Source: Sediminibacterium ginsengisoli (GTDB taxonomy: Bacteria > Bacteroidota > Bacteroidia > Chitinophagales > Chitinophagaceae). Taken from it: DNA of 14,324 nucleotides. Under the pieces are notes generated by a model. The model saw only the letters and a list, made by a program, of their open reading frames with translations, did no database searches and was not told where the DNA came from. Numbering within the stretch: position 1 is the stretch's first letter; each line of letters starts with the position of its first letter. A program made the position numbers and the translations under genes. Below, one piece after another: positions 1-8,260 of the stretch. The stretch spans positions 1-14,324 of the forward strand of contig CALPLN020000033.1 in the NCBI GenBank assembly GCA_943324415.2. Direction: 5' to 3'.

Positions 1-300
1 ATTTTATTGATGATGGTGGTAGCTACACAGATTTTTCCTGTGGATGGGCTGCGCTTTTGGTCACAAATCATGCAATCAACTGATGAAATCTCTACGAGTG
101 TTTTATTAACAATAGAAGAAGAGGAATTGGAACAAATTCAGTTCAAATTAAAAAATATTGATTCAAGTAAGGCTCATTTTTATGAGCGCGTTACAAATGT
201 GTCAAATGCTCAAGCTGTCTACAAAACCATTTCTCATATAGGGGAAGTTATTGATCGCAATGACCCTATTTTGATCCCCCCGCCCAATCCGACTGCGTAA
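1..300 (+). CDS. C-terminal part of an unrecognised small, possibly exported protein
   Basis: The reading frame is open at the left edge of the window and ends at TAA 298-300, so the true start may lie outside. Internal candidates are TTG at 7 and ATG at 10 or 13. The visible part is about 99 residues. It begins with a hydrophobic run (ILLMMVVATQIF) that would fit the end of a signal peptide or a membrane segment. A Glu-rich stretch (EEEELEQ) follows, and the protein ends in a proline-rich tail (IPPPNPTA). I recognise no family and see no catalytic motif. It lies 140 bases before the SulP transporter on the same strand; the intervening inverted repeats make shared transcription uncertain. Coding status is likely because of the open frame and sensible composition; function is unknown. 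Confidence 0.55.
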   Translation: MLLMMVVATQIFPVDGLRFWSQIMQSTDEISTSVLLTIEEEELEQIQFKLKNIDSSKAHFYERVTNVSNAQAVYKTISHIGEVIDRNDPILIPPPNPTA

Positions 301-314
301 CTCGTAATTTCACA

Positions 315-379
315 TTGACTACTTGATACTATTCAAGATACAAAGTCAACCTAGGGTAGTATCTTGACATTCAATTGAA
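315..379 (+). repeat. Cluster of overlapping inverted repeats upstream of the SulP gene
   Basis: This gap holds several inverted repeats. TTGACT (315-320) pairs with AGTCAA (344-349), enclosing CTTGA (322-326) paired with TCAAG (333-337). TCAAGATAC (333-341) can instead pair with GTATCTTGA (359-367), and GATACTA (325-331) with TAGTATC (357-363). A 10-base palindrome, TTCAATTGAA, follows at 370-379. The foldings exclude one another because they share arms. No T-run follows, so it is not a standard terminator. It could be a regulator-binding region or an RNA leader for the SulP gene. No good TAnnTTTG promoter is visible in the gap. Confidence 0.45.
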
Positions 380-440
380 TTAACTAACTGTGATATTCCT
401 TTCTAGTCACAAAACGTATTATTTTAACTTATTAAGAAAA

Positions 441-1952
441 ATGAATTTAAATAAACCATCACAAGGATTAAGCTTTAACTTTTTAAAAGAGGACCTTCCA
501 GCTGGATTGGTTGTGTTTTTAGTGGCACTACCATTGTGCTTAGGTATCGCACTCGCTTCTGGAGCACCTTTGTTTTCTGGCATCATAGCAGGAATTATTG
601 GAGGTATCGTTGTTGCATTTGCAAGTGGTTCGGCATTGAGCGTAAGTGGCCCTGCAGCAGGATTGACCGTAATTGTATTAAATGGGATCACTACTTTAGG
701 AGCGTATGATCAGTTTTTGGTAGCGGTCGTGATTGCCGGAATTTTGCAGATTATATTAGGATATTTAAAAGCAGGCGTCATTGGGTATTACTTTCCATCA
801 AGTGTCATTAAGGGGATGCTTGCTGCCATTGGTATTATTCTAATTTTAAAACAAGCCCCTATTGCAATTGGTTACAATAAAGCAGCGGCGATTTCTTATC
901 ATTTTGGCTCCATCATCATTGCCGGCATATCCATTGCGATCATTTTATTTTGGGACCTGCCTTTCTTAAAAAAGTATACATTTTTTAAATATGTACCAGG
1001 TGCTTTAATAGCAGTGATTACTGGAGTTTCTTTAAATGCCATTTTTACAACCTACTATCCAGCATGGACTTTAACTGCAGAGGCATTGGTAAAATTACCA
1101 GTTGCAAAAAATAGCACTGAATTTATTGGTCAATTTACTTTGCCAAATTTAAGCGCATTGGGTAATTATCAAGTCTATGTGATTGCAGTGACGATTGCTA
1201 TTATTGCAAGTCTAGAGACATTATTAAGTACAGAAGCAGCTGATAAATTAGATCCTTATAAAAGAGTTACACCAACGAATAGGGAATTAAAGGCACAAGG
1301 ATTGGGTAATTTAATTTCTGGCATGATTGGAGGCTTGCCAATGACTGCGGTGATTGTTAGAACTTCTGCCAATGTGAATGCCGGGGCTAAAACCAAACTT
1401 GCTGCTGTATTCCATGGCTTGTTATTACTGATAAGTGTGGTGGCATTTGCCGCTGTATTGAACCATATCCCTTTAGCTTGCCTTGCTGCAGTGTTATTGG
1501 TAGTAGGGTATAAGTTGGCAAAATTTAGTCTATTTAAAGAAATGTATCGATTGGGATGGGAGCAGTTTGTCCCTTTTATGGTTACAATTGTTGCGATACA
1601 ATTTAGTGACTTATTAAAGGGGATTGCTTTAGGTATGTTGGTAGCAATATTTTATATCTTAAGAACCAATTATCGCCGTGACTACCAAATTCATCAAGAG
1701 AAAAAAACAGAAGGTGGCGCTATCACCATCCAGCTTGCTGAGCATGTGACTTTTATCAATAAAGGGAGCATTGCAAAGAAACTAGCAGACATAGAAACGG
1801 ACACTAAGGTAACGATCGACGCTAGTCAATCTCATTACATTGATTTAGATGTCATAGAGATGATCTACGACTTTGAAATAGCCGCTAAATTAAAAAACAT
1901 AAACGTAACTTTGATCAATATGCCCGCTAGAGCAATTGTATCAGGGCACTAG
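441..1952 (+). CDS. SulP-family anion (probably bicarbonate) transporter with C-terminal STAS-like domain
   Basis: Inner-membrane transporter of the SulP/SLC26 family, 503 residues. The opening LPAGLVVFLVALPLCLGIA and the SGSALSVSGPAAGLTVIV segment are typical of the first SulP helices. About ten or more hydrophobic segments run to about residue 408. The hydrophilic tail (about 409-503) carries VTIDASQSHYIDLDVIEMI, which resembles a STAS domain. I chose ATG 441 because the protein from there starts directly with the conserved SulP N-terminus; the longer frame uses a GTG at 390 and adds an unconvincing 17-residue leader. Family members move sulfate, bicarbonate or other anions. The carbonic anhydrase gene 50 bases downstream favours bicarbonate, as in BicA-like or SulP-carbonic-anhydrase fusion proteins; this is inference from context. 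Confidence 0.9.
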   Translation: MNLNKPSQGLSFNFLKEDLPAGLVVFLVALPLCLGIALASGAPLFSGIIAGIIGGIVVAFASGSALSVSGPAAGLTVIVLNGITTLGAYDQFLVAVVIAGILQIILGYLKAGVIGYYFPSSVIKGMLAAIGIILILKQAPIAIGYNKAAAISYHFGSIIIAGISIAIILFWDLPFLKKYTFFKYVPGALIAVITGVSLNAIFTTYYPAWTLTAEALVKLPVAKNSTEFIGQFTLPNLSALGNYQVYVIAVTIAIIASLETLLSTEAADKLDPYKRVTPTNRELKAQGLGNLISGMIGGLPMTAVIVRTSANVNAGAKTKLAAVFHGLLLLISVVAFAAVLNHIPLACLAAVLLVVGYKLAKFSLFKEMYRLGWEQFVPFMVTIVAIQFSDLLKGIALGMLVAIFYILRTNYRRDYQIHQEKKTEGGAITIQLAEHVTFINKGSIAKKLADIETDTKVTIDASQSHYIDLDVIEMIYDFEIAAKLKNINVTLINMPARAIVSGH

Positions 1953-2002
1953 TCGCAAAAGGCGTATAGCCCAATAAGCTAGTTCATAAAATATAACACA
2001 AA

Positions 2003-2635
2003 ATGGAAAAATCATATCAAAGGCTCATTAAAAATAATAAAGAATGGGTAGCAGAACAATTGCAATTAGACCCGACATTTTTCGAAAAACTATCCAATGG
2101 ACAAGCTCCAGAGTATTTATGGATAGGTTGTTCAGATAGCAGGGTGCCTGCTGAATCAATCACAGGAACAGACCCTGGTGAAATGTTTGTACATCGTAAT
2201 ATCGCGAACATGGTAGTACACAGTGACATGAATATGTTAAGTGTTTTATCTTATGCGGTAGATGTATTAAAAGTAAAACACATCATTGTGTGTGGTCATT
2301 ATGGTTGCGGAGGGGTTATGGCTGCTATGAAAAACCAACAGTTTGGCTTAATAGACAACTGGTTAAGACATATTAAGGATGTGTATAGATACTATCATGT
2401 TGAATTAGACGCTATTGAAGATGAAACCTTGAGGGCAAGAAGATTTGTGGAAGTCAATGTGCAGGAACAAGTATTTGACCTAGGCAAAACGTCGATTGTT
2501 CAAAATGCATGGAAAAGAGAACAGCCATTGCATATCCATGGCTGGGTCTACGATATTCATGACGGATTGATTAATGACTTAGGGGTGAACTTCACCTGTC
2601 CTAAAGATTTACATAACGTGTATCATCTTGACTAA
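2003..2635 (+). CDS. can: Beta-class carbonic anhydrase
   Basis: Cytoplasmic zinc enzyme that interconverts CO2 and bicarbonate, 210 residues, a normal length for the beta class. The signature CSDSR is at 43-47, giving the zinc ligand Cys43 and the Asp45-Arg47 dyad. The second metal motif, HIIVCGHYGCGG, supplies His99 and Cys102. GEMFVHRNIANMV (59-71) is also conserved in the class. ATG 2003 follows an A-rich stretch and gives the expected N-terminus (MEKSYQRLIKNNKEWV). The gene follows the SulP transporter by 50 bases with no terminator between them, so both are probably on one mRNA. The likely joint role is to import bicarbonate and equilibrate it with CO2 for carboxylases or pH balance. 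The gene ends shortly before a strong terminator. Confidence 0.95.
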   Translation: MEKSYQRLIKNNKEWVAEQLQLDPTFFEKLSNGQAPEYLWIGCSDSRVPAESITGTDPGEMFVHRNIANMVVHSDMNMLSVLSYAVDVLKVKHIIVCGHYGCGGVMAAMKNQQFGLIDNWLRHIKDVYRYYHVELDAIEDETLRARRFVEVNVQEQVFDLGKTSIVQNAWKREQPLHIHGWVYDIHDGLINDLGVNFTCPKDLHNVYHLD

Positions 2636-2650
2636 TAATACTTTAGATAA

Positions 2651-2680
2651 AAAAGGGCACTCTTTGTAGTGCCCTTTTTT
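2651..2680 (+). terminator. Intrinsic terminator of the SulP-carbonic anhydrase unit
   Basis: AAAAGGGCACT (2651-2661) and AGTGCCCTTTT (2668-2678) form a perfect 11-bp stem with a six-base loop, and the T-run continues to 2680. It starts 15 bases after the carbonic anhydrase stop. The A-run on the 5' side would give some termination from the other strand too. Confidence 0.9.
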
Positions 2681-2696
2681 GTGCTATTTATATTAG

Positions 2697-2735
2697 TTAA
2701 TATTAAGTTCACATTCAGTTAACAATTCGGTAACA
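2697..2735 (+). promoter_or_regulatory. Four 11-base-phased TTAACA-like hexamers (Pho-box-like array)
   Basis: Four related hexamers lie at an exact 11-base spacing: TTAATA (2697), TTCACA (2708), TTAACA (2719) and GTAACA (2730). The five-base spacers are also alike (TTAAG, TTCAG, ATTCG). Arrays of TT(A/C/T)ACA-like hexamers at 11-base period are the known binding pattern of Bacillus PhoP, and 11-base-phased direct repeats are general for PhoB/OmpR-type regulators. The last hexamer ends nine bases before a -7-like element, so a bound regulator would cover the -33 region, which has no TTG here. The repeats are seen directly; assignment to phosphate control is inference. Confidence 0.55.
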
Positions 2736-2744
2736 TTCAACTTT

Positions 2745-2752
2745 GATATTTG
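2745..2752 (+). promoter_or_regulatory. Putative -7 element of the TonB receptor operon
   Basis: GATATTTG matches seven of eight positions of the Bacteroidota consensus TAnnTTTG and lies 21 bases before the GTG start at 2774. There is no TTG at the usual -33 distance, consistent with a promoter that needs an activator at the phased repeats just upstream. Confidence 0.4.
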
Positions 2753-2773
2753 CGATACAAATAAAATCATATC

Positions 2774-5536
2774 GTGAAAAGTATTATACTATTTATACTT
2801 TGTTTTGTTACTATAGCTTCAGTCCATGCTCAAAAGGCAAAATTGATAGGTAAGGTTACAAACGTAAAAAACGAATTATTAGTTGGTGTTACAGTCACAT
2901 TAAAGTCTGACAAAAATTTAGTTTCAAAAACTGATATCGAAGGACGTTTCAGCTTTAATATCGATATCAATAAAGCGTATAATTTAGACCTTTCATATGT
3001 TGGATATAAAATTAAAACTATAGAAGTATCTCCAGCTAAGACGATTAATGAGGAAGTTGTTATCGATGTATTATTAGAAGAGTCGGGTAAAAAATTAACA
3101 GACGTAGTGGTGAGTGCGAGTAGATCAACAAACAAAGGATCAACAGATAATGCATTGATTGCTTTTCAAAAAAATACCAATACGGTGGCTTCGGTTATTT
3201 CTGCGGAGTCCATCAAAAGAAGTCCAGATAGAAACACTGCTGAAATTTTAAAAAGAACACCAGGTGCTTCTATCCAAGAGGGTAAATTCATTATTGTAAG
3301 AGGTTTGGCGGATAGATACAACCAAGCTATGTTAAATGGTATCTTGTTAACAAGTACAGAGCCAGATAGAAAAACATTTTCATTCGACTTATTCCCATCT
3401 CAAATCATTGATAACATCATCATTAATAAGGCCTTCGTTCCGGAACTGCCAGGTGAGTGGGCTGGAGGTTTGATTCAAGTGAATACAAAAGACATCCCAA
3501 CAAAAAACTTCTTTAATATACAAGTTGCGACTAGTGCGAATACACTTATAACAGGTAAAGACTTTTTTAAAGACAAAGGGGGTAAAACAGATTGGTATGG
3601 AGTAGATGACGGATCAAGATCTTTGCCAACTGGATACACAACAAAATCTAATTTTGATACAGCGAATATTGCCTTCAAAACTGCCTTAGGCAAAACAATG
3701 CCAAATAATTGGACTCCAGTGCAAATGACTGCTAAGCCAAATATAAGCTTACAAATGAATGGTGGATTCAGTGGAACTTTATGGGGCAAAAAAATAGGCG
3801 GTATCTTAGGAATTAACTATGCTAAAGCATATCGCTTACAAGAAAATTTAAACCGACAAAATACAGCTAATGAAGGCGGCTCTTTCTCTGTATTATACGA
3901 TTATCAAGATGACAAGTATATCCAAGATATTAATATGGGTGCAATTGCGGGATTGTCTATATTTTTAAATCCTTTAAATAAGATCAGTTACAAAGCAATT
4001 GTAAACGTAAAGTCAAACAACGCTTACACCGATCGTAGCGGAGAAGATTTCACAAGAGGCGATTTAATTAAGAGTAACGAATTTGTATTTGGTCAAAATG
4101 TATTCTTCACGAATCAATTGAATGGCGAACATAGTTTAAGTAGCAAATTAAAGTTGAACTGGTTTGGCGCGTTTAACATTTTAGATAGTTATAGCCCAGA
4201 TCAAAGAAGAATTATGTATACAAAGAATACTGGTTCTAATGATCCATATGTATTGAATATCTCCAATACATTGTCTCAACAATCAGGAAGTAGAATTTTC
4301 CAGGATTTAAGTGACTATATCTATACAGCAGGTGGTGACTTGACTTATAAAATTAAATCTCAAACGATCAAGGCTGGATATTTACTACAAATTAAAGATC
4401 GTTTGTATGACGCGAAATTATTTGCCAACTTCCTTCCTTCTGACAATGCTGCATTAAGAGCACAGGGTCCTGAAACGGTATTTGCACCTCAGAATTTTGG
4501 TAACGGAACAAATAACTTATTCGGTTTTGACGCCATTAAAGGAAGAAATTTCAGGTACATGGCCAATACAATTTTAAATGCAGGTTTTTTACAATTTGAC
4601 AATAAGCTTACTGAAGCTGTTAGAGTGGTTTGGGGATTACGTGTAGAAGATTATGATCAGCTGATTGGTAGTGTTAAGAAATGGGATCCTCGTCACACTT
4701 ATTCAAGAGTGACGGATTACTTACCTGGTATTAATACAACCATTAAGATCAATCAAAAGAGTAATTTAAGATTAACAGCATCTCAAACTGTAATTAGACC
4801 AGAGCTAAGAGAACTTTCTGCATTGAATATTTATGATTTCGAATTGAATGCATCTGTTCAAGGTAATCCATTGTTAAAGAGAACAAAAATTACGAACACA
4901 GATATTCGTTATGAAATCTATCCAACTTCTGGCGAATTGGTAACAATGGGACTTTTTTACAAAGACTTCTCAAATCCAATTGAGCAAATATTTAACGAAG
5001 GCGCAGGCGGATCAAGTACGTTTACTTATCAGAATGCGAAAAAAGCAACTACCTATGGCTTGGAATTAGAGATGCGCAAGAAGTTAACCAAGCGCTTCAC
5101 ATTACAAGCGAATGGATCTTTAATTAAGAGTTCATTGAAAGATTCAAGTTTGAATTTAGACAGACCATTACAAGGACAATCTCCTTATTTAATCAATATG
5201 GGTTTATTGTATGATATCGCTGAAAAAGGTTTCAATGCTACAGTCTTATTCAACCAAGTGGGCGAAAGAATTTACTTAGTAGGTGATGTGCAAGGTGGTG
5301 CCTCAACTCCAAATATTTATGAAGCACCAAGGGCTTTGTTCGATTTCCAAATGAGTAAGAAATTTGCTGACAACAAAGCTGAAATTAAAATAACGATCTC
5401 TGATATCCTAAACCAGAAGCAAACTTTCTACCAAAACAATACCTCAGATACAAAATACAATAGTACTATCGATGCAATCCGTTTCCAAAGACGTTTCGGT
5501 ACTACTTTCGGCATCTCATTAAACTATTCTTTATAA
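2774..5536 (+). CDS. TonB-dependent outer-membrane receptor with carboxypeptidase-regulatory-like N-domain
   Basis: Outer-membrane active transporter, 920 residues. A clear signal peptide (MKSIILFILCFVTIASVHA) predicts cleavage before Gln20. Residues about 20-103 form a CarboxypepD_reg-like beta domain (KLIGKVTNVKNELLVGVTV ... LSYVGYKIKTIEV). The plug follows at about 125-240, with RGLADRYN (176-183), LNG, a DRKTFSFDLFPSQ stretch and AGGLIQVNTKD. The rest is a 22-strand-type barrel ending in FGISLNYSL, with a terminal hydrophobic residue suited to outer-membrane assembly. GTG 2774 is the only start giving the signal peptide, since a stop codon lies just upstream in frame. The substrate cannot be read from the protein. 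It shares an operon with the lipoprotein 38 bases downstream. The Pho-box-like array upstream hints at a phosphorus-containing ligand, which is inference. Confidence 0.9.
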   Translation: MKSIILFILCFVTIASVHAQKAKLIGKVTNVKNELLVGVTVTLKSDKNLVSKTDIEGRFSFNIDINKAYNLDLSYVGYKIKTIEVSPAKTINEEVVIDVLLEESGKKLTDVVVSASRSTNKGSTDNALIAFQKNTNTVASVISAESIKRSPDRNTAEILKRTPGASIQEGKFIIVRGLADRYNQAMLNGILLTSTEPDRKTFSFDLFPSQIIDNIIINKAFVPELPGEWAGGLIQVNTKDIPTKNFFNIQVATSANTLITGKDFFKDKGGKTDWYGVDDGSRSLPTGYTTKSNFDTANIAFKTALGKTMPNNWTPVQMTAKPNISLQMNGGFSGTLWGKKIGGILGINYAKAYRLQENLNRQNTANEGGSFSVLYDYQDDKYIQDINMGAIAGLSIFLNPLNKISYKAIVNVKSNNAYTDRSGEDFTRGDLIKSNEFVFGQNVFFTNQLNGEHSLSSKLKLNWFGAFNILDSYSPDQRRIMYTKNTGSNDPYVLNISNTLSQQSGSRIFQDLSDYIYTAGGDLTYKIKSQTIKAGYLLQIKDRLYDAKLFANFLPSDNAALRAQGPETVFAPQNFGNGTNNLFGFDAIKGRNFRYMANTILNAGFLQFDNKLTEAVRVVWGLRVEDYDQLIGSVKKWDPRHTYSRVTDYLPGINTTIKINQKSNLRLTASQTVIRPELRELSALNIYDFELNASVQGNPLLKRTKITNTDIRYEIYPTSGELVTMGLFYKDFSNPIEQIFNEGAGGSSTFTYQNAKKATTYGLELEMRKKLTKRFTLQANGSLIKSSLKDSSLNLDRPLQGQSPYLINMGLLYDIAEKGFNATVLFNQVGERIYLVGDVQGGASTPNIYEAPRALFDFQMSKKFADNKAEIKITISDILNQKQTFYQNNTSDTKYNSTIDAIRFQRRFGTTFGISLNYSL

Positions 5537-5574
5537 AAATCAATTCAACAACAAACATTTTTAAATACAAAACA

Positions 5575-7074
5575 ATGAAACAATTTATTTATTTATCTCT
5601 TGCTTTTTTAGCCATTACTGGTTGTAGAAAGATCGAAATGGATGGCGAGAAAGAGTTAGTTATCGTCACTAAAGAAGTTGCACCAGTTGGTGTGGTAAGC
5701 AATACCATTACTTTATCTGGTCGTATTACTAAAGACACTACATTATTCGCAAAGGACGTAAACTATTTGTCTGGTATCGTTTACGTAGCAAGTGGAGTTA
5801 CTTTAACAGTAGAAGCTGGAGCAAAAGTGCAAGGAAAGTATTCTGGATCTGATGTCTCTGCTTTGGTTATTGCAAGAGGCGCAAAAATTGTAGCTAAAGG
5901 AACTGCTGAAAAACCTGTAATATTCACATCTGCTTCTGCGAATCCACAATCTGGTGATTGGGGCGGTATCGTGATTTGCGGTAAAGCACCAGTAAACACA
6001 ACATTCAACGGAACGGCTGGTTTGTTACAAGTTGAAGGGGGTATTGATAATGCTAGCGGAGATGGTTTAGCAGGTGGAACAGATGCTGCTGACAATTCTG
6101 GAATCATATCTTATGTTCGTATTGAATATGCTGGTTATGCATTCCAACCGGATAAAGAAATCAACAGCTTAACAATGGCTGCTGTTGGTAATGGTACACA
6201 AATCGACCACGTAGAAGTGGCTTATGCTAAAGATGACGCATATGAGTGGTTTGGTGGCACAGTGAACTGTAAGTATTTAATTGCTTACAAAACACAGGAT
6301 GATGATTTTGACACAGACAACGGATATAGTGGTTATGTTCAATTTGGTTTAGCATTAAGAGATTCTGCTATTGCTGATATCTCTAAGTCTGAAGCATTTG
6401 AGTCTGACAACAACTCTTCTGGTTCTACAGCAACTCCTTTCACATCTGCTGTATTCTCAAATATGACAGCTATTGGACCTCGTGCGAGCTTATATAGTAC
6501 AGGAAACAGTTTATTCTTAGCTGGTGCTCATATCAGAAGAAATACAAAGATTTCAATTATGAATTCAGTATTTATGGGATGGCCTAATGCTTTATTGATT
6601 GATGCTAGTACAGGTACACCAGTTGATAAAAATATTGATGACAGTACAATTCGTTTCAGATACAACACTTTAGCAGGTAATGGTGGTTTAGTTGCAGGCG
6701 TTCCAACAAATGTAAATGCTAAATACACTGCGAGCACAAGTGCTGCTACCGGTAAAACAACAGCTTCAATTGAAGCATGGATTGCGGATACGTATTATGC
6801 AAACACAGCAACTGTAAATGCAGTGGATGCGAAGTTAATTCAACCATTTAACTACACTTCATTTGATGCGACTCCATACGCTGGTACTGCATCTCCTGCC
6901 GCTGGCTTGTTAACATTTGGAATTGCTGTAAGTTATAACTACGCTAGTAACGGTAATTTCACAGACCCTAAATTACAAGATGCATTCTTGAAGAAAGTAA
7001 CTTTTAGAGGTGCGATCGGTTTGTCTGGAGAAGATGCTACATGGTGGAAAGGTTGGACAAAATGGAATTACTAG
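5575..7074 (+). CDS. Beta-helix-like surface or periplasmic lipoprotein paired with the TonB receptor
   Basis: Predicted lipoprotein, 499 residues. The N-terminus MKQFIYLSLAFLAITGCRK carries a lipobox (Ile14-Thr15-Gly16-Cys17). From about residue 45 the protein shows short, repeating beta-rich segments (GRITKDTTLFAKDVNYLSG, VTLTVEAGAKVQG, LVIARGAKIVAKGT, KPVIFTSA), as in right-handed parallel beta-helix proteins. Conserved-looking blocks include YEWFGGTVN (from 223) and the Asp-rich DDDFDTDNG (242-250), which might bind a cation. Homologues are, as I recall, sometimes labelled multidrug transporter; nothing here supports that, as there are no membrane helices beyond the signal. The tight spacing to the receptor suggests a partner that captures or processes the ligand, much as SusD does for SusC, though it is not a SusD. 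A terminator follows. Exact function is unknown. Confidence 0.8.
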   Translation: MKQFIYLSLAFLAITGCRKIEMDGEKELVIVTKEVAPVGVVSNTITLSGRITKDTTLFAKDVNYLSGIVYVASGVTLTVEAGAKVQGKYSGSDVSALVIARGAKIVAKGTAEKPVIFTSASANPQSGDWGGIVICGKAPVNTTFNGTAGLLQVEGGIDNASGDGLAGGTDAADNSGIISYVRIEYAGYAFQPDKEINSLTMAAVGNGTQIDHVEVAYAKDDAYEWFGGTVNCKYLIAYKTQDDDFDTDNGYSGYVQFGLALRDSAIADISKSEAFESDNNSSGSTATPFTSAVFSNMTAIGPRASLYSTGNSLFLAGAHIRRNTKISIMNSVFMGWPNALLIDASTGTPVDKNIDDSTIRFRYNTLAGNGGLVAGVPTNVNAKYTASTSAATGKTTASIEAWIADTYYANTATVNAVDAKLIQPFNYTSFDATPYAGTASPAAGLLTFGIAVSYNYASNGNFTDPKLQDAFLKKVTFRGAIGLSGEDATWWKGWTKWNY

Positions 7075-7092
7075 TATTAGAAACTACTATAT

Positions 7093-7128
7093 AAAAAAAA
7101 TACCCTCGCATCGCGAGGGTATTTTTTT
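7093..7128. terminator. Bidirectional intrinsic terminator between convergent genes
   Basis: TACCCTCGC (7101-7109) pairs with GCGAGGGTA (7113-7121) around a three-base loop. Eight A precede the stem and seven T follow it, so the structure works from either strand. It lies between the lipoprotein gene (ending 7074, plus strand) and alanine dehydrogenase (ending 7153, minus strand). Confidence 0.93.
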
Positions 7129-7152
7129 GCTTATTATTCAAAGATGAATTAA

Positions 7153-8238
7153 TTATCCATTGTATGCTTCAGATACACCCTTGTGTAAAATCTTTCCAGC
7201 TCTAATGTTTAAGCCTTTAGCCAATGCTTGATTTTCGGCACAAGCAATTTCCCAACCTTTGTTTGCAATTGCAAGCGCATAGGGTAAAGTTGCCTGTGTT
7301 AAAGCGCGCGTGCTAGTTTGAGGTACTGCACCTGGCATGTTAGCAACGCAATAGTGCGTGATATTGTCGATGGTGAATACCGGATTTTCGTGTGTCGTTG
7401 GCTTACAAGTTTCAATACAACCACCTTGGTCTACTGCAACGTCTACAATCACAGATCCTGCTTCCATTAATTTCAAATCTACTTCTTTAACTAAGTGCGG
7501 TGCTTTTGCGCCATGTAATAATACTGCACCAATTAATAAATCAACTGTAGGTAATTTTTCTTTGATTGCCAATAAAGTAGAATATTGTGTCACTACGTTC
7601 GCAGGCATTACATCAGATAAATACCTTAATCTAGCTAAGTTCGTATCCATGATGGTTACATTCGCGCCCAATCCAGCAGCCATTTTAGCAGCTTGTGTTC
7701 CTACAATACCACCGCCAATTACCAATACTTCTGCTGGCTTCACACCTGGAACACCACCTAATAACTTTCCTTTACCACCGAAAGGCTTACCTAAATAATA
7801 AGCGCCCACATTCACCGCCATTCTACCAGCCACTTCTGACATTGGAACTAATAATGGCAATGAACCATCAGGTAATTCTACTGTTTCATAAGCGATACAA
7901 ACGGCATGCGTTTTCATCATAGCTTCTGTTAATTCTTTAGAAGCAGCAAAGTGGAAATAAGTGAATAATATTTGTCCAGATTTAATCAATGGATATTCAG
8001 CAGCTAAAGGCTCTTTCACTTTAACAATCATTTCTGCAATAGCATACACTTCGGCTGGTGTATTTAAAATTTGCGCACCCACCGCCTTGTAAGCATCGTC
8101 AGAAAATCCTGATCCAGCACCTGCATTGGTTTCAATATATACCGTATGGCCTTGTCTTGACAATGCATCCACACCTTCAGGAGTTAAACCTACACGGTAC
8201 TCTTGGATCTTAATTTCTTTAGGAACGCCAATAATCAT
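7153..8238 (-). CDS. ald: Alanine dehydrogenase (NAD-dependent)
   Basis: Catalyses reversible oxidative deamination of L-alanine to pyruvate and ammonia with NAD, in the cytoplasm. The protein has 361 residues, slightly shorter than the typical 370-378. All catalytic and substrate residues known from the family sit at the usual numbers: Arg15, Lys75 in KVKEP, His96 in FTYFHFAA, and Asp270 in VDVAVDQGG. The nucleotide-binding loop GGGIVG is at 175-180, with the NAD-selecting acid at Asp198. The N-terminus MIIGVPKEIK confirms the start at 8238. It is divergent from an Lrp/AsnC regulator across 155 bases, a common arrangement in which the regulator senses alanine or another amino acid and controls ald. 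A putative -7 element lies 23 bases before the start. Confidence 0.96.
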   Translation of the reverse strand: MIIGVPKEIKIQEYRVGLTPEGVDALSRQGHTVYIETNAGAGSGFSDDAYKAVGAQILNTPAEVYAIAEMIVKVKEPLAAEYPLIKSGQILFTYFHFAASKELTEAMMKTHAVCIAYETVELPDGSLPLLVPMSEVAGRMAVNVGAYYLGKPFGGKGKLLGGVPGVKPAEVLVIGGGIVGTQAAKMAAGLGANVTIMDTNLARLRYLSDVMPANVVTQYSTLLAIKEKLPTVDLLIGAVLLHGAKAPHLVKEVDLKLMEAGSVIVDVAVDQGGCIETCKPTTHENPVFTIDNITHYCVANMPGAVPQTSTRALTQATLPYALAIANKGWEIACAENQALAKGLNIRAGKILHKGVSEAYNG

Positions 8239-8260
8239 AGTATTAGTTTTTATTTCTGTA

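Noticed and set aside
364..392. TTGACA at 364-369 as a classical -35 box for the SulP gene
   Set aside because: No good TATAAT follows at 16-18 bases, and Bacteroidota primary promoters use a different consensus.
390..440. GTG start at 390 for the SulP protein
   Set aside because: It adds a 17-residue leader unlike SulP N-termini. ATG 441 follows an A-rich stretch and gives the expected start.
7358..7798. 146-codon frame on the plus strand inside alanine dehydrogenase
   Set aside because: It is fully antisense to ald, whose catalytic residues are all intact, and resembles no protein family.
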